A DNA stretch of 64,000 nucleotides from positions 91,264,598 to 91,328,597 of the forward strand of contig NC_067481.1 of the NCBI RefSeq assembly GCF_947179515.1, in the 5' to 3' direction. How positions within the stretch are numbered: position 1 is the first letter of the stretch; each line of letters begins with the position of its first letter. The position numbers and the translations under genes were made by a program. Positions 23,201 through 32,080 of the stretch are shown here, one piece after another. The stretch is from Apodemus sylvaticus. Lineage: Eukaryota > Chordata > Mammalia > Rodentia > Muridae. The notes beneath the pieces were generated by a model, which saw only the letters and a program-made list of their open reading frames with translations, did not search any database and was not told where the DNA came from.

Positions 23201-24117
23201 AGCCAGACACTCTGAAGCTAATAGAAAAAAAACTGGGGAAGACCCTTGAGGACATCGGTACAGGGAGAAAGTTTCTGAACAGAACACCAATAGCGTATGC
23301 TCTAAGAGCAAGAATTGACAAATGGGACCTCATAAAATTACAAAGTTTCTGTAAGGCAAAGGACACCATCAAGAGGACAAATCGGCAACCAACAAATTGG
23401 GAAAAGATCTTCACCAATCCTACATCAGATAGAGGGCTAATATCCAATATATATAAAGAACTCAAGAAGTTAGACTCCAGAAAACCAAACAACCCTATTA
23501 AAAAATGGGGTACAGAGTTAAACAAAGAATTCTCACCTGAAGAACTTCGGAAGGCGGAGAAGCATCTTAAAAAATGCTCAACTTCATTAGTCATTAGGGA
23601 AATGCAAATCAAAACAACCCTAAGATTTCATCTTACACCAGTCAGAATGGCTAAGATTAAAAATTCAGGAGACAGCAGGTGTTGGAGAGGGTGTGGAGAA
23701 AGAGGAACACTCCTCCACTGCTGGTGGGGTTGCAAATTGGTACAACCACTCTGGAAATCAGTCTGGCGGTTCCTCCGAAAACTGGGCACCTTACTTCCAG
23801 AAGATCCTGCTATACCACTCCTGGGCATATACCCAGAAGACTCCCCACCATGTAATAAGGATACATGTTCTACTATGTTCATAGCAGCCCTATTTGTAAT
23901 TGCCAGATGCTGGAAAGAACCCAGGTATCCCTCAACAGAAGAGTGGATGCAAAAAATGTGGTATATCTACACAATGGAGTACTATTCAGCCATTAGAAAC
24001 AATGAATTCATGAAATTCTTAGGCAAATGGATGGAGCTAGAGAATATCATACTAAGTGAGGTAACCCAGACTCAAAAGGTGAATCATGGTATGCACTCAC
24101 TAATAAGTGGATATTAA
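20293..24117 (+). CDS. LINE-1 ORF2 protein: endonuclease/reverse transcriptase (1274 aa)
   Basis: Carries out target-primed reverse transcription of L1 RNA at nicked chromosomal DNA. The AP-like endonuclease spans about residues 1-238 with E43 (QETHL), D145 and N147 (GDFN), D205 (KIDH) and H230 (SDH). The reverse transcriptase occupies about 450-830 with the FADD box at 700-703 (D702, D703). The Cys motif C1130, C1134, H1142, C1147 is intact. Numbering coincides with human ORF2p (1275 aa). It ends in SLISGY as murine ORF2 does. It lies 59 nt after ORF1 in the -1 frame. The first Met is about 7 codons inside the position where mouse ORF2 starts, and the frame is open upstream across the ORF1 stop. 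Uninterrupted frame and catalytic residues imply a recent insertion, possibly still competent. Confidence 0.96.
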   Translation: MIGSNNHYSLISLNINGLNAPIKRHRLTEWIRKQDPTFCCLQETHLRVKDKHYLRVKGWKTILQANGLRKQAGVAILISEKIDFQPKVIKRDPEGHFLLVKGKIQKEELTILNIYAPNVRAPSFVKETLLKLKAHIAPNTIIVGDFNTALSSMDRSGKQKLNRDTMKLIEALDQLDLTDIYRTFYPKTKEYTFFSAPHGTFSKIDHIIGHKTDLNKYKKIELIPCLLSDHYGVKVVFNSNRNNRKPTYTWKLNNTLLNDTLVKEEIKKEIKDFLEHNENENTTYPNLWDTMKAVLRGKLIALSASKKKMERAYITSLMTHLKALEQKEAISPRRSRRQEIIKLRAEINQVETKRTIQKINNTRSWFFEKINKIDKPLARMTKGHRESIQINKLRNEKGDITTETEEIQKIIRSYYKSLYSTQLENLEEMDNFLDRYQIPKLNQDQLDHLNSPIMPKEIEGVIESLPTKKSSGPDGFSAEFYQTFKEELTPILFKLFHKIETEGTLPNSFYEATITLIPKPHKDPTKKENFRPISLMNIDAKILNKILANRIQEHIKTIIHHDQVGFIPGMQGWFNIRKSINTIHYINKLKEQNHMVISLDAEKAFDKIQHPFMLKVLERTGIQGPYLNIVKAIYSKPVASIKLNGEKLEAIPLKSGTRQGCPLSPYLFNIVLEVLARAIRQHKEVKGIQIGKEEVKLSLFADDMIVYLSDPKNSTRELLQLINNFSKVAGYKVNSSKSVAFLYSKDKQAEKEIREMTPFTIATNSIKYLGVTLTKHVKDLFDKNFKTLKKEMEEDLKKWENLPCSWIGRINIVKMAILPKALYRFNAIPIKIPTQFFTELERAIIKFIWNNKKPRIAKTILSNKRKSGGISIPDLKQYYRAIVLKTAWYWYSDRQEDQWNRIEDPEMNPHTYGHLILDKEAENIQWKKDSLFNKWCWFNWRSACRRMRIDPSLSPCTKLKSKWIKDLYIKPDTLKLIEKKLGKTLEDIGTGRKFLNRTPIAYALRARIDKWDLIKLQSFCKAKDTIKRTNRQPTNWEKIFTNPTSDRGLISNIYKELKKLDSRKPNNPIKKWGTELNKEFSPEELRKAEKHLKKCSTSLVIREMQIKTTLRFHLTPVRMAKIKNSGDSRCWRGCGERGTLLHCWWGCKLVQPLWKSVWRFLRKLGTLLPEDPAIPLLGIYPEDSPPCNKDTCSTMFIAALFVIARCWKEPRYPSTEEWMQKMWYIYTMEYYSAIRNNEFMKFLGKWMELENIILSEVTQTQKVNHGMHSLISGY

Positions 24118-24370
24118 CCTAGAAAACTGGAATACCCAAAACATAATCCACACATCAAATGAGGTACAAGAAGAAAGGAGGAGTGGCCCCTGGTTCTGGA
24201 AAGACTCAGTGAAACAGTATTCAGCAAAACCAGAACGGGGAAGTGGGAAGGGGTGGGTGGGAGGACAGGGGAAGAGAAGGGGGCTTGCGGGACTTTCGGG
24301 GAGTGGGGGGGCTAGAAAAGGGGAAATCATTTGAAATGTAAATAAATTATATCGAATAATAAAAAAAAAA
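24118..24370 (+). other. Short L1 3' UTR with G-rich tract and poly(A)
   Basis: About 240 bases follow the ORF2 stop. The segment 24236-24312 is strongly G-rich with many GGG runs (G-quadruplex potential), then 'aatcatttgaaatgtaaataaattatatcgaataat' and a poly(A) run from 24361. G-rich polypurine 3' UTR tracts are a known L1 feature. Confidence 0.85.
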
Positions 24371-24674
24371 GATGAATCATTTTATGTACTCACTAATAAG
24401 TGGATATTAACCTAGAAAACTGGAATACCCAAAACATAATCCACACATCAAATGAGGTACAAGAAGAATGGAGTAGTGGCCCCTTGTTCTGGAAAGACTC
24501 AGTGAAGCAGTATAGAACAAAATCAGAACAGGGAAGTGGGAAGGGTTGGGTGGGAAAACAGGGGGAGGGAAGGGGACTGATGGGACTTTCGGGGAGTGGG
24601 GGTCCAGAAAAGGGGAAATCATTTGAAATGTAAATAAATATATCAATAAATTAAAAAAAAAGAAAAAAAAAAAA
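24371..24674 (+). mobile_element. 5'-truncated L1 tail inserted directly after the full-length L1
   Basis: Starts about 40 bases before the ORF2 stop (24371 aligns with 24079) and repeats the last codons plus the entire 3' UTR, ending in an A-rich tail. It differs from the first tail at many positions (for example '...aaatatatcaataaatt' instead of '...aaattatatcgaataat'), so it is a separate copy, not a recent local duplication. Confidence 0.9.
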
Positions 24675-24734
24675 GAAAAGGGGAAATCATTTGAAATGTA
24701 AATAAATTATATCGAATAAAAAAAAAAAAAAAAA
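24675..24734 (+). repeat. Third L1 tail piece: likely long target-site duplication
   Basis: Bases 24675-24719 are identical to 24315-24359 of the full-length element for 45 bases, then a poly(A) run. They share the full-length element's variants and not those of the intervening copy. The simplest reading is a roughly 55-bp target-site duplication made when the truncated L1 entered the first L1's tail. A separate severely truncated L1 is the alternative. Confidence 0.7.
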
Positions 24735-24819
24735 CAGTTCCCAGAACTCATTTCATACTGCATCTGTGCAATACACAATTCCTAAGACCAGGAACACTTA
24801 GACAATATTTATTTATATT

Positions 24820-24882
24820 TTACCGGAGTCCTCTGCAAGAGCAGCAAGGGTTTGTAACTGCTAAGTCATCTATCTGCTTAGC
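24820..24882 (-). repeat. B2/B3 SINE head fragment, minus strand
   Basis: The plus strand 'tcctctgcaagagcagcaagggtttgtaactgctaagtcatc' followed by 'tatctgcttagcccc' is the complement of the B2/B3 tRNA-like head. Only about 60 bases remain recognisable. Confidence 0.65.
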
Positions 24883-25320
24883 CCCAAATGCTTCTCATAT
24901 GGGGACCAAGGCTGACTGCAGAGAAGGCTACAAGCCCCCTTAGGCTATGCAACAAGTCACATGGGAGTCTCCAACTTCTACCAGATTCTCTGAAAAGTTT
25001 GCTAACCTTGCAGGAAATATCCAAAATCTGAATGCAGTGCCTGATGCAGTCACCTCGCCAGCCCAAGCCACCTCCCATGGTGCCAAGCTCATCTTCTACT
25101 TGTCTTCAGGTTCAACCCACAGACACCTCAGACATCCCATAACTCTAAGCCCCTCAACCTAGTCTGGCTTCAAATCTGGGTCTTTCTATGACTTTCGAAT
25201 GATCTCACTAAGCCTATTTCCCCTGTGTAAAATGGCCTGGTAATGGCTTCATTCACATTAAGGAAATGCACTCAGTAACCTAAATACCATCAGGTGAATC
25301 TGAGAAGTAGCTTCAGTCAA
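24883..25320. other. Unique sequence, no gene seen
   Basis: No gene or clear repeat recognised between the B2/B3 fragment and the URR1 element. Confidence 0.4.
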
Positions 25321-25322
25321 AC

Positions 25323-25534
25323 CAGCCGTTCTCAACCTCCCTAACGCTGCCCAACCTTTTAATACAGTTCCTCATGTTATGACCCTCCCACACCCTAAGC
25401 ATAAAATTAATTTGTTGTTACTTCATAACTGTAGTTTTGCTACTATTATGAATCATGATGTAAAGACCTAATATGTAGGATATCTGATATACAAACCCCC
25501 AAAGGTGTCCAAAGCCACAGGTTGAGAACTACTG
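25323..25534 (-). mobile_element. URR1-type hAT-Charlie element, minus orientation
   Basis: Bounded by 'cagccgttctcaacc' and 'ggttgagaactactg' inverted termini. The body includes 'ttacttcataactgtagttttgctactattatgaatcatgatgtaaa', the complement of the URR1 centre. An 8-bp target-site duplication is no longer evident. Confidence 0.8.
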
Positions 25535-25744
25535 AATTAGAGAGTTTGGCCACTAAGGCTATAAACCCAACAGGGCTAGGCACAGGGCAAGACAAGGGTA
25601 AGGAAGAAGCCTCCGAGGCCCCACTCGCCAATGGTGGTCTCACACTTTCGTCCTGAGAGCAGGGACCTGTACAGCCTTCATCATCCATTCCTTTGCATTA
25701 CCTCCCTACAGCCTCAGCACAGAGCCAGAGATGGGTCTCATCCC

Positions 25745-25967
25745 TGTTAGGATCCTTTCTAAGCTCCACCCCACAATTACCTGGCAACAGCCAGGTATGC
25801 TCTTCCCCATAGTTGCCTGGCAACAGCCAGGTAGACCTGGCCCACTATAAAAGGGGCTGCTTGCCCCTCCCCCCCCCCCTTGCCTCTTGGCACTCTCTCC
25901 TCTCTGTCCCTCTTGGGCTCTCCTCCCCTCCCCCCTCTCCCCACGTGGTCATGGCCGGCCTCCACTT

Positions 25968-26028
<61 letters not shown>

Positions 26029-26220
26029 GCCTTTCTCTGACTCCACTACCCCATTAACTCCTATCCTCTGCCCTAAATAAACTCTTTTCTGTACCATGTC
26101 TGTGTGTGTCTGGTCCCTCTGGAGAAAGAGATGCCTGGGTATGGGCCCACCTAGTCATCCCCTTCCCCACAGTGCCTTATGCCATTCTTTAAACCTCTTT
26201 CTCTTTTTATGAACTCAACA
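25745..26220 (+). mobile_element. ERVK (class II) LTR, complete, TG...CA
   Basis: A 476-bp LTR starting TGTTAGG and ending CTCAACA. U3 holds two copies of CCTGGCAACAGCCAGGTA (near 25780 and 25816). The TATA box TATAAAA is at 25846-25852. A C-rich stretch and a (TC)n run (25973-26030) follow, then the AATAAA signal at 26076-26081. A tRNA-Phe primer site follows immediately, as in IAP-related rodent class II elements. The exact family name (RLTR45-like) is my recollection. No gag/pol or second LTR is present. Confidence 0.8.
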
Positions 26221-26222
26221 TT

Positions 26223-26240
26223 TGGTGCCGAAACCTGGGA
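26223..26240 (+). other. tRNA-Phe-type primer binding site
   Basis: TGGTGCCGAAACCTGGGA matches the complement of the mammalian tRNA-Phe 3' end with one mismatch (T for C at position 14). It sits 2 bases after the LTR end, the expected position. It shows that this LTR is the 5' LTR of a truncated provirus and not a recombined solo LTR. Confidence 0.85.
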
Positions 26241-27834
26241 ACAGCAATCTCAGCCCTTGCTTTCCCTCACAGGGATGCTCTAAGACTCAGGAGAATGAGT
26301 AAGAAGCAGCTAGCACCCCACTTGGTAGAAGACATGCTCACTACTGTGTTTGAGCCTTCTGGCCCAGAAGGTCCCAGCAGGCTTTGCAAGAAGTCCTTGC
26401 TCACTGCCAAACCAGCAGTTAGGGGCCAGTAGATATCCCTCTCTGCTGAGGTCAGATCTTTGGCTGCCATAGGTGTTTCCAATGAAATTCCAAATAAGAA
26501 AGCAGCCCCTTTCAGGAGCTGTTGATCAGACATTTCCAAATTTTTTTCTATAATTTTCATTACCTACCATTTAAAACATTTATTGCCTTGCAAACTTCCA
26601 GCAGTGGAGTCAGGGCATAAAGAGATAATAACTAGAGCTTCAGAGTCCTCAGATTCTTAGCTGGATGAAGTTTCTGCCCTTCCCCAACACTTCTCCAAGG
26701 AACTGGGCCTGCCAGCAACCTCTCCACCCAACTGGCTTGGAGGCCCTTGGTGGTTGATCATAGATGGTCTCATCACACATACTCAGCAGAGTCATGACAA
26801 GCACTGGCTGGTTCTAAAGGGAGGTAGACGTACCCCTGACACCTGGGGCTGAGAAGAGGGGAGAGAATTGTAGCTTGCTGAGGGTGTCTGTGAACTAGGT
26901 CTGTTGAGAACGTTACTTCTTTGAAGCTTTACATTACAGCTGCTCTGCACTCTGCACCCATAAAGTTGGCTTGTTGGCTTTCTTTAGGTCATGCTGCCGA
27001 AGGTGGCAGAACCAAACGTCACTCAGTCAGCTCAGGGTCACTGGCTGTGACCCTGTGGGCTCCATTCTTCCCTTTCTGGGCTTCAGTTTCTCTCTGTGTG
27101 TATACCCTGTGGGTGCTCTTGGTACCTACACCATGGTGATGCTAAGAATCATAAATGGGAAACCCATGTGATATCTGTGGTATGACACACATACCAATCA
27201 GGATGAATGGAAGAAATAATGGTTGGGAGGTGACTCAGGTCCATCCCTGCTAAAAGCTCTGATGTTTCTCTGTGAATTCTAATGCTCACCCTGAAATCAG
27301 AACATGCAAGTTTCCCAGATCATGACATCTGCAGCAACACGTTTTCTCCACCTAAAAACTCTCCGACTGTGCTAATGAAAATATTTTCTGCTCAATGGAC
27401 AAGACACGCAAGAAGCCTCCTGAACTCCCTCCCACTGACTGGGGAGGTCTATCTCTCATCTCATAACACTGCCTGTGTCAAAGGTCACATGTGCCCATTT
27501 CCCAGTGCCTTCGGAGACAGTGGCTGGAGGGAAGGTGCCACACCCCTGCCATACAGTCTGTATAACGATTTCCCATCAGTGTACCCCTTTAAAATAGGAA
27601 GCATCTCTGCTGTCCTCAGTTTTCTGTTGCGATGACTGGTGTCAGAGAGATGTTCAGAGAGTACAAGGGAAGCAAATGAGGCTGAAATGATCTGCTGGCT
27701 GTAAAGGAGGAAGGCTTGCTAGCTGCTTGGTGGCTCTTCCATTGGCACCCAGTGTAGCCCTGGGCACCCACTAGCGTCTGTATCCAAGCCTGTGGTCTCC
27801 TGGCTGGTGTTGGTTCAAATTCAAGTTCAAGTGC
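26241..27834. other. Possible short proviral leader, then unique sequence
   Basis: The first few hundred bases after the primer site could be ERV leader, but I recognise no gag. The boundary with host DNA is not visible. The rest shows no gene. Confidence 0.35.
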
Positions 27835-28140
27835 AGTGGTTTGAATGAGGACGTCCTTCTCAGGCTCAGATGTGTGACTATCTGGTCCTCAGTTAGTGGC
27901 ACTGTTTGGGTAGGTTTAGGAAGTGTGGCCTTGCCTAGAGAAGTACACCACAAGGGTCAGGCTTTGAGGTTTCCTGGTTCTCAGTTTGCTCTTTCTGCTT
28001 CCTGCCTGTAGTTCAAGATGTGGCGCCAGCCACTATGCCTGCTGCTTCTCCACAATAATAGACGTATCCCTCTGGAAGGACAAGCCCAAGTAAACACTTG
28101 ACAATAGAAAAGTGCCTAATACAACAACAGAAAAGTAACT
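27835..28140 (+). mobile_element. Rodent MaLR-type LTR (ORR1/MT-like)
   Basis: Recognisable phrases are 'gtggtttgaatgagga', 'gttagtggcactgtttgggtaggtttaggaagtgtggccttgcctagagaag', 'ggctttgaggtttcctgg' and 'atgcctgctgc'. Their order matches rodent ERVL-MaLR LTRs. The end has short duplications of 'cctaatacaac'. Confidence 0.6.
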
Positions 28141-28199
28141 AATACACAACAGAAAAGTTCCTAATACAACAAGGGTCTTCTGGATAGTTAAGACCTTGA

Positions 28200-28345
28200 A
28201 TTTTAGAGTTTAAAAGGCCAGGTTCAAAACTTGGCTCTACCACAAACCACACAAGACTTCCGGCAAGTTACTTACTCTTTCACCACCCCAATCTCTACGC
28301 TGTAGAATGAGGATAGCAACACCTCTTCACGGTGAAGCTAAGGCT
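28200..28345 (+). repeat. MIR ancient SINE
   Basis: Sense MIR phrases: 'gtttaaaaggccaggttcaaaacttggctctaccac', 'acttccggcaagttacttactctttcaccac', 'ctgtagaatgaggatagcaacacctcttcacgg'. Confidence 0.6.
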
Positions 28346-30999
28346 GAGCGAACCAAAGCCCACAGGTTTCTGGCCATTAGAAAAGTCAAGCAATTGAGGA
28401 GCTAATGGAGATGCATATGCCCTGTGTCTTCATTCTCTGGTAATCTGTCTCACCCTGTGGCTAATGATCTACAGAAGGTGCAGAACCTGGCTGATTTGGA
28501 CAGGCCCACAGTAGGCCACTGTACGTGTTTATCTGAGTCCTATTGAATGCATGAGTGTGTGTCTGTTTCTATTCTGTAGTGTTGGTTGGTTTACCAATAG
28601 CACATTTAACTGAGGTGTGAGAGAACCTTAATGAGCCTATTCTATACATTCTCTGTGCTTTGGGTGCTGCCACCAATGTCTCTTGAGACTCAGTCATGTG
28701 CTAATACACGTAAAACACATCTCATGGTGTCGTCATCTTGAGACTCAGTCATGTGCTAATACATGTAAAACACATTTCATGGTGCCTTCATCCTGTAGAA
28801 GATGGATGATGATAAGCAGTGTATATGCAGCTATCATATCCAGTCTCCAGAGCTGAGCATGGGGAAAGTCAGCCTTGTTCCCCTCACACCTGCATCGATC
28901 GGTGGTCAATCTTAGAGACTATGTGTCTTTTACTAATTGCCGATATCTTTTACACCAGCTATGTACTGGCTGATTTAACAGGAGGCCTAAAGTTTTCTAA
29001 GTGATGCGTTCACAACCACACAGGTTCTAAAGTGTCAATGTGTGAGAGTGTAGCTAAGCAACCGGCTCTACAGCTGCCATGGTCACTTGTCAACTCTTCA
29101 GCGTCCCTGTGGCGAGCTTTTGCCACCTCAGCTGTATTGACATAGCTGTCTAGAGGGACTTTCCTGTGCACCACATGATGTTTAATGTAGTATTTATCTC
29201 TAGCCAAATTGTGATATTAAAAAGGTGTCTTCAGACATTGACAAAGGTCCACAGTTCTATGGGGACATATTTCCTTCCTCAAAGCCCACTGCAGGCCTCT
29301 GTCCACCAGAGGCCTCAAGACCATCATCACCTTCTGAAACAGGAAGATCTGAGCCCTCTACCCGGCAACTTCTTTAATTTCTGCACTGCTCAGTGAGCCA
29401 GTTTACTCTCCAGAATCCCTCTTCTAATGGGAGGTGATGGGGAAGCATCCTCCAAGTTTCACAACTCCGAAATGTGGGGGGTCACGCAGGCTCCTTCTCT
29501 TCCACCCACCCTGCCTCACCTCTCACCTAGTCCTATCGATACCAGCTCCCAAATCCTTTCCTTTTCCTCTCAGCTCTCATTGTCCTCTGCAGCTCAGATC
29601 ATCATGTTTGGCCTCTGGACCAGCCTCTCAGCCAGCCTCTGCCTCCAGTCCTATCCCATCACGCTCAAGATTTCTCCAAGCAGGAACCTGGTCACTCCCA
29701 GTTTTGAGTGTTTCCTGAGAGAGATCACCTGCTCCAAGAGCAGAGGTAACCACAATGCAAAACTCAGCAACGAGGCATAAATGAACCTCTCTCCAAGCCT
29801 TAGCTCCCTTTACTGTGACCAAAGGGTGACCTGTCTGCCTATGCCCACCCTAAAGTTCTGCTAAAGCATTAGTGCTCAGTCCCCAGAGCCTCATGGTCTG
29901 GCATTGGGCAGCAGTTCCCAGAGTCTCACAGTCTGTCTAGTACTGGAAATACACACGGCACATGCTATTTGGACAGGTGGATAAATAAGAGAGACAGATA
30001 TATAGATGAATATGCAGTACTCTAAGCTAGAAAGGACAGCCCTAGACCACTGCAGGGGTCTAGTAAGATTTGTGAGGAACTAGATGCCGTCCTTAATGTA
30101 GTTCTCCATTTTTTGAAGATCTTCTTCCTGTATGGACATTTTGGATACAAAGGAAACACAAGATAAAAGCAGGTTACTGGATTTGTGGTTGAAAATGCAC
30201 TTCTGAGCCACAATTCTCTTGTGTGGGTGAGTTTCAGGAGAGCTCACTTCTCCAAGAGCCTTGCCCTGGAGATGGGGTTGTTGGATGGCACTTATTTTGG
30301 GGAGAACGTACAACAATCATAACCGTGTTTATTTGGCAGGTGCAATATCACTCTGTCCAAAGGGTTTTCTTTCCAGGGTGAGGAACAGGTTTGTTCTAGC
30401 CGAGAGGCTGCCGGGACTGGTGTGGCCACAGCCAGCTGAAGCACACACAGCACTCAGTCGCTTGTTCACCCAGCAGCACCCTCCCCCTCCCGGCCTGGAT
30501 CTGAACTCCAGAATGGGACCAGCCAGCCAGAACTTGAGGCTGGGGACAATGACAGCTGCACCTGCCCAGAGCCGGCAGGATTTGTTCCCCTGGATTTTCC
30601 ACATCATTGATTCTGAGATCGGGTCTGATTGCCCATGCACCCTCGGAGGCTTGCCAGGGGCAGGGTGGGAGCTCAGGGTAACTTTGTGTCTGAGTCAACG
30701 GAAGAGAAAGGTATACCAGAAGAGGGCAGACAGACATGACGCTTCTGAGCTTACATCCCACCTCCAGACACTTGCAGGGAATGTAGCTGATAGAAAAGAT
30801 CCAGGAGCAGGGTTGGGAGCCATTAGGGGTTAGGTGAGGCAAGACCGGGTGGAAAAGACGGAGCAATGTCTGCTTGGTCTTGAGTCAGGGAGATGCTGGA
30901 GGAAAAAAGTGAGGCTCTAGCTCAGGCTCTAGGACTGGAGTCTAAAACTTGCAAGTCAGGATAATCTAATGATAGCCACTAAGGAGGCAGGTGTTAGCA
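28346..30999. other. Unique sequence with a 55-bp tandem duplication
   Basis: No gene recognised. Bases 28682-28736 and 28737-28791 are a 55-bp direct duplication with 4 differences. A 190-codon open frame at 30261-30833 overlaps an equally long antisense frame (30396-30866) in GC-rich sequence and is regarded as chance. Confidence 0.45.
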
Positions 31000-31004
31000 T
31001 CCTG

Positions 31005-31140
31005 GAGAACTAAGTTCTGAGCCCACTCTCCTCACTTTCTGTCTGTGTGGCCCTAGGCAACACATTATGTGGCCTTCACCTCTCTGAACCGTCCTAATCT
31101 GCAACATGGGGAATATTGGGAGGGTAAATAAAGACAACAG
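31005..31140 (+). repeat. MIR ancient SINE
   Basis: Sense MIR core: 'gtctgtgtggccctaggcaacacattatgtggccttcacctctctgaacc', then 'ctaatctgcaacatggggaatattgg'. It directly precedes the minisatellite. Confidence 0.5.
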
Positions 31141-31142
31141 AT

Positions 31143-31385
31143 GAGGGTCAGGACCTGCCAATGCTGTGAGGGTCAGGACCTGTCAAGGCTGAAGGTCAGG
31201 ACCTGTCAAGGCTGTGAGGGTCATGACCTGTCAAGGCTGTGAAGGTCAGAACCTGTCAATCAATGCTGTGAGGGTCAGGACCTGTCAATCAATGCTGTGA
31301 GGGTCAGGACCTGTCAATCAATGCTGTGAGGGTCAGGACCTGTCAATCAATGCTGTGAAGGTCAAGACCTGTCAATCAATGCTGT
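31143..31385. repeat. Minisatellite, 9 units, two unit lengths
   Basis: Tandem units share 'gagggtcaggacctgtcaa'. The first four are 23-25 bp and end '(a)ggct(gt)' or 'tgctgt'. The last five are 29 bp and end 'tcaatgctgt', having gained a 4-bp 'tcaa' duplication. A partial, diverged unit follows to about 31396. Confidence 0.9.
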
Positions 31386-31396
31386 GAGAGTCTGGC

Positions 31397-31955
31397 AACC
31401 TGTTTTTGTAGTAAAAGATTTGCCTGCTTGTCACGCCACCCTCATGCCATTCAACGACACTGATAACTGAGCAGTCTTAGAGAAGCAGGAATCCGAGCCC
31501 CAGCATCTTGCCTTGGTTAGATTATCCTAGGTCCCATGGCACATCAGCCTCAGTACTGCTCAACAGGAGTGCCCAGCAGCTCTTTACCCATTGTAGAGAT
31601 GTTTCCCCAGCCAACAGACACTCACCAGAAAGCTGAAGGGTGTATTCCTAGAAAATAAAGCCCATCATAGATCCTGGAAATGGTGGTGTGTTATGTCCAA
31701 CCCAGGTTTCCTTGATTTGGTCATGAGATCTGTTGATGGAAGGAAGCATCTTTCTTTGGGTAGATGTTGACTTGGGTATCTGTAATGCTAGGATGTATAC
31801 AGTCACCATATTGCTACTGATCATGGTGAGCCGAAATCACACTGATGTGGAAAAGATCTAAAGCATGAGGGGAATATTCTGGCTTCTTGTTACAAGGAAG
31901 AATAAATAAATATACTGAATAAGCAATTTCTATTTGAGGGGGGAAAAGTATCCTA
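31397..31955. other. Unique sequence, no gene seen
   Basis: No gene or clear repeat recognised. Confidence 0.4.
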
Positions 31956-31957
31956 AA

Positions 31958-32080
31958 TCAGGGATGGTGATCTGTGCTTATAATCCCGGAAGCTGGGAGA
32001 CCAAGGCAGAAGGAGATTCTGAGTCGGAGACCAGCCTAAGCTATACAGCAGACTCCACCTCGGCAAACAAAACATTATCC
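31958..32080 (+). repeat. B1-like/B4-family SINE
   Basis: Phrases 'agggatggtgatctgtgcttataatcccggaagctgggagaccaaggcagaaggag' and 'gagaccagcctaagctatacagcagac' follow the B1/Alu-like monomer order at high divergence. Confidence 0.6.

Larger units (their letters stand above)
18801..24370 (+). mobile_element. Nearly full-length young LINE-1 with both ORFs intact
   Basis: The order is a 5' UTR remnant, ORF1, a 59-nt spacer, ORF2, a short 3' UTR and a poly(A) run. The sequence is clearly murine L1. The recognisable 5' UTR is only about 160 bp (18801-18961) and I see no tandem monomer promoter repeats, so the transcript start may be lost. The 3' UTR is about 240 bp, much shorter than that of the A/Tf/Gf mouse families, and contains a G-rich polypurine tract. 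I could not identify a convincing outer target-site duplication. The downstream side is complicated by further L1 tails. Confidence 0.95.

Noticed and set aside
19199..23882. Antisense open frames across the L1
   Set aside because: Shadows of ORF1 and ORF2 codon bias on the opposite strand.
26267..26560. 97-codon minus-strand frame after the ERV primer site
   Set aside because: Not recognisable as any ERV or host protein; orientation is opposite to the LTR; no splice or polyadenylation support.
30261..30866. 190-codon plus-strand and 156-codon minus-strand frames overlapping
   Set aside because: Mutually antisense in GC-rich DNA, no domain resemblance, no splice or start context.
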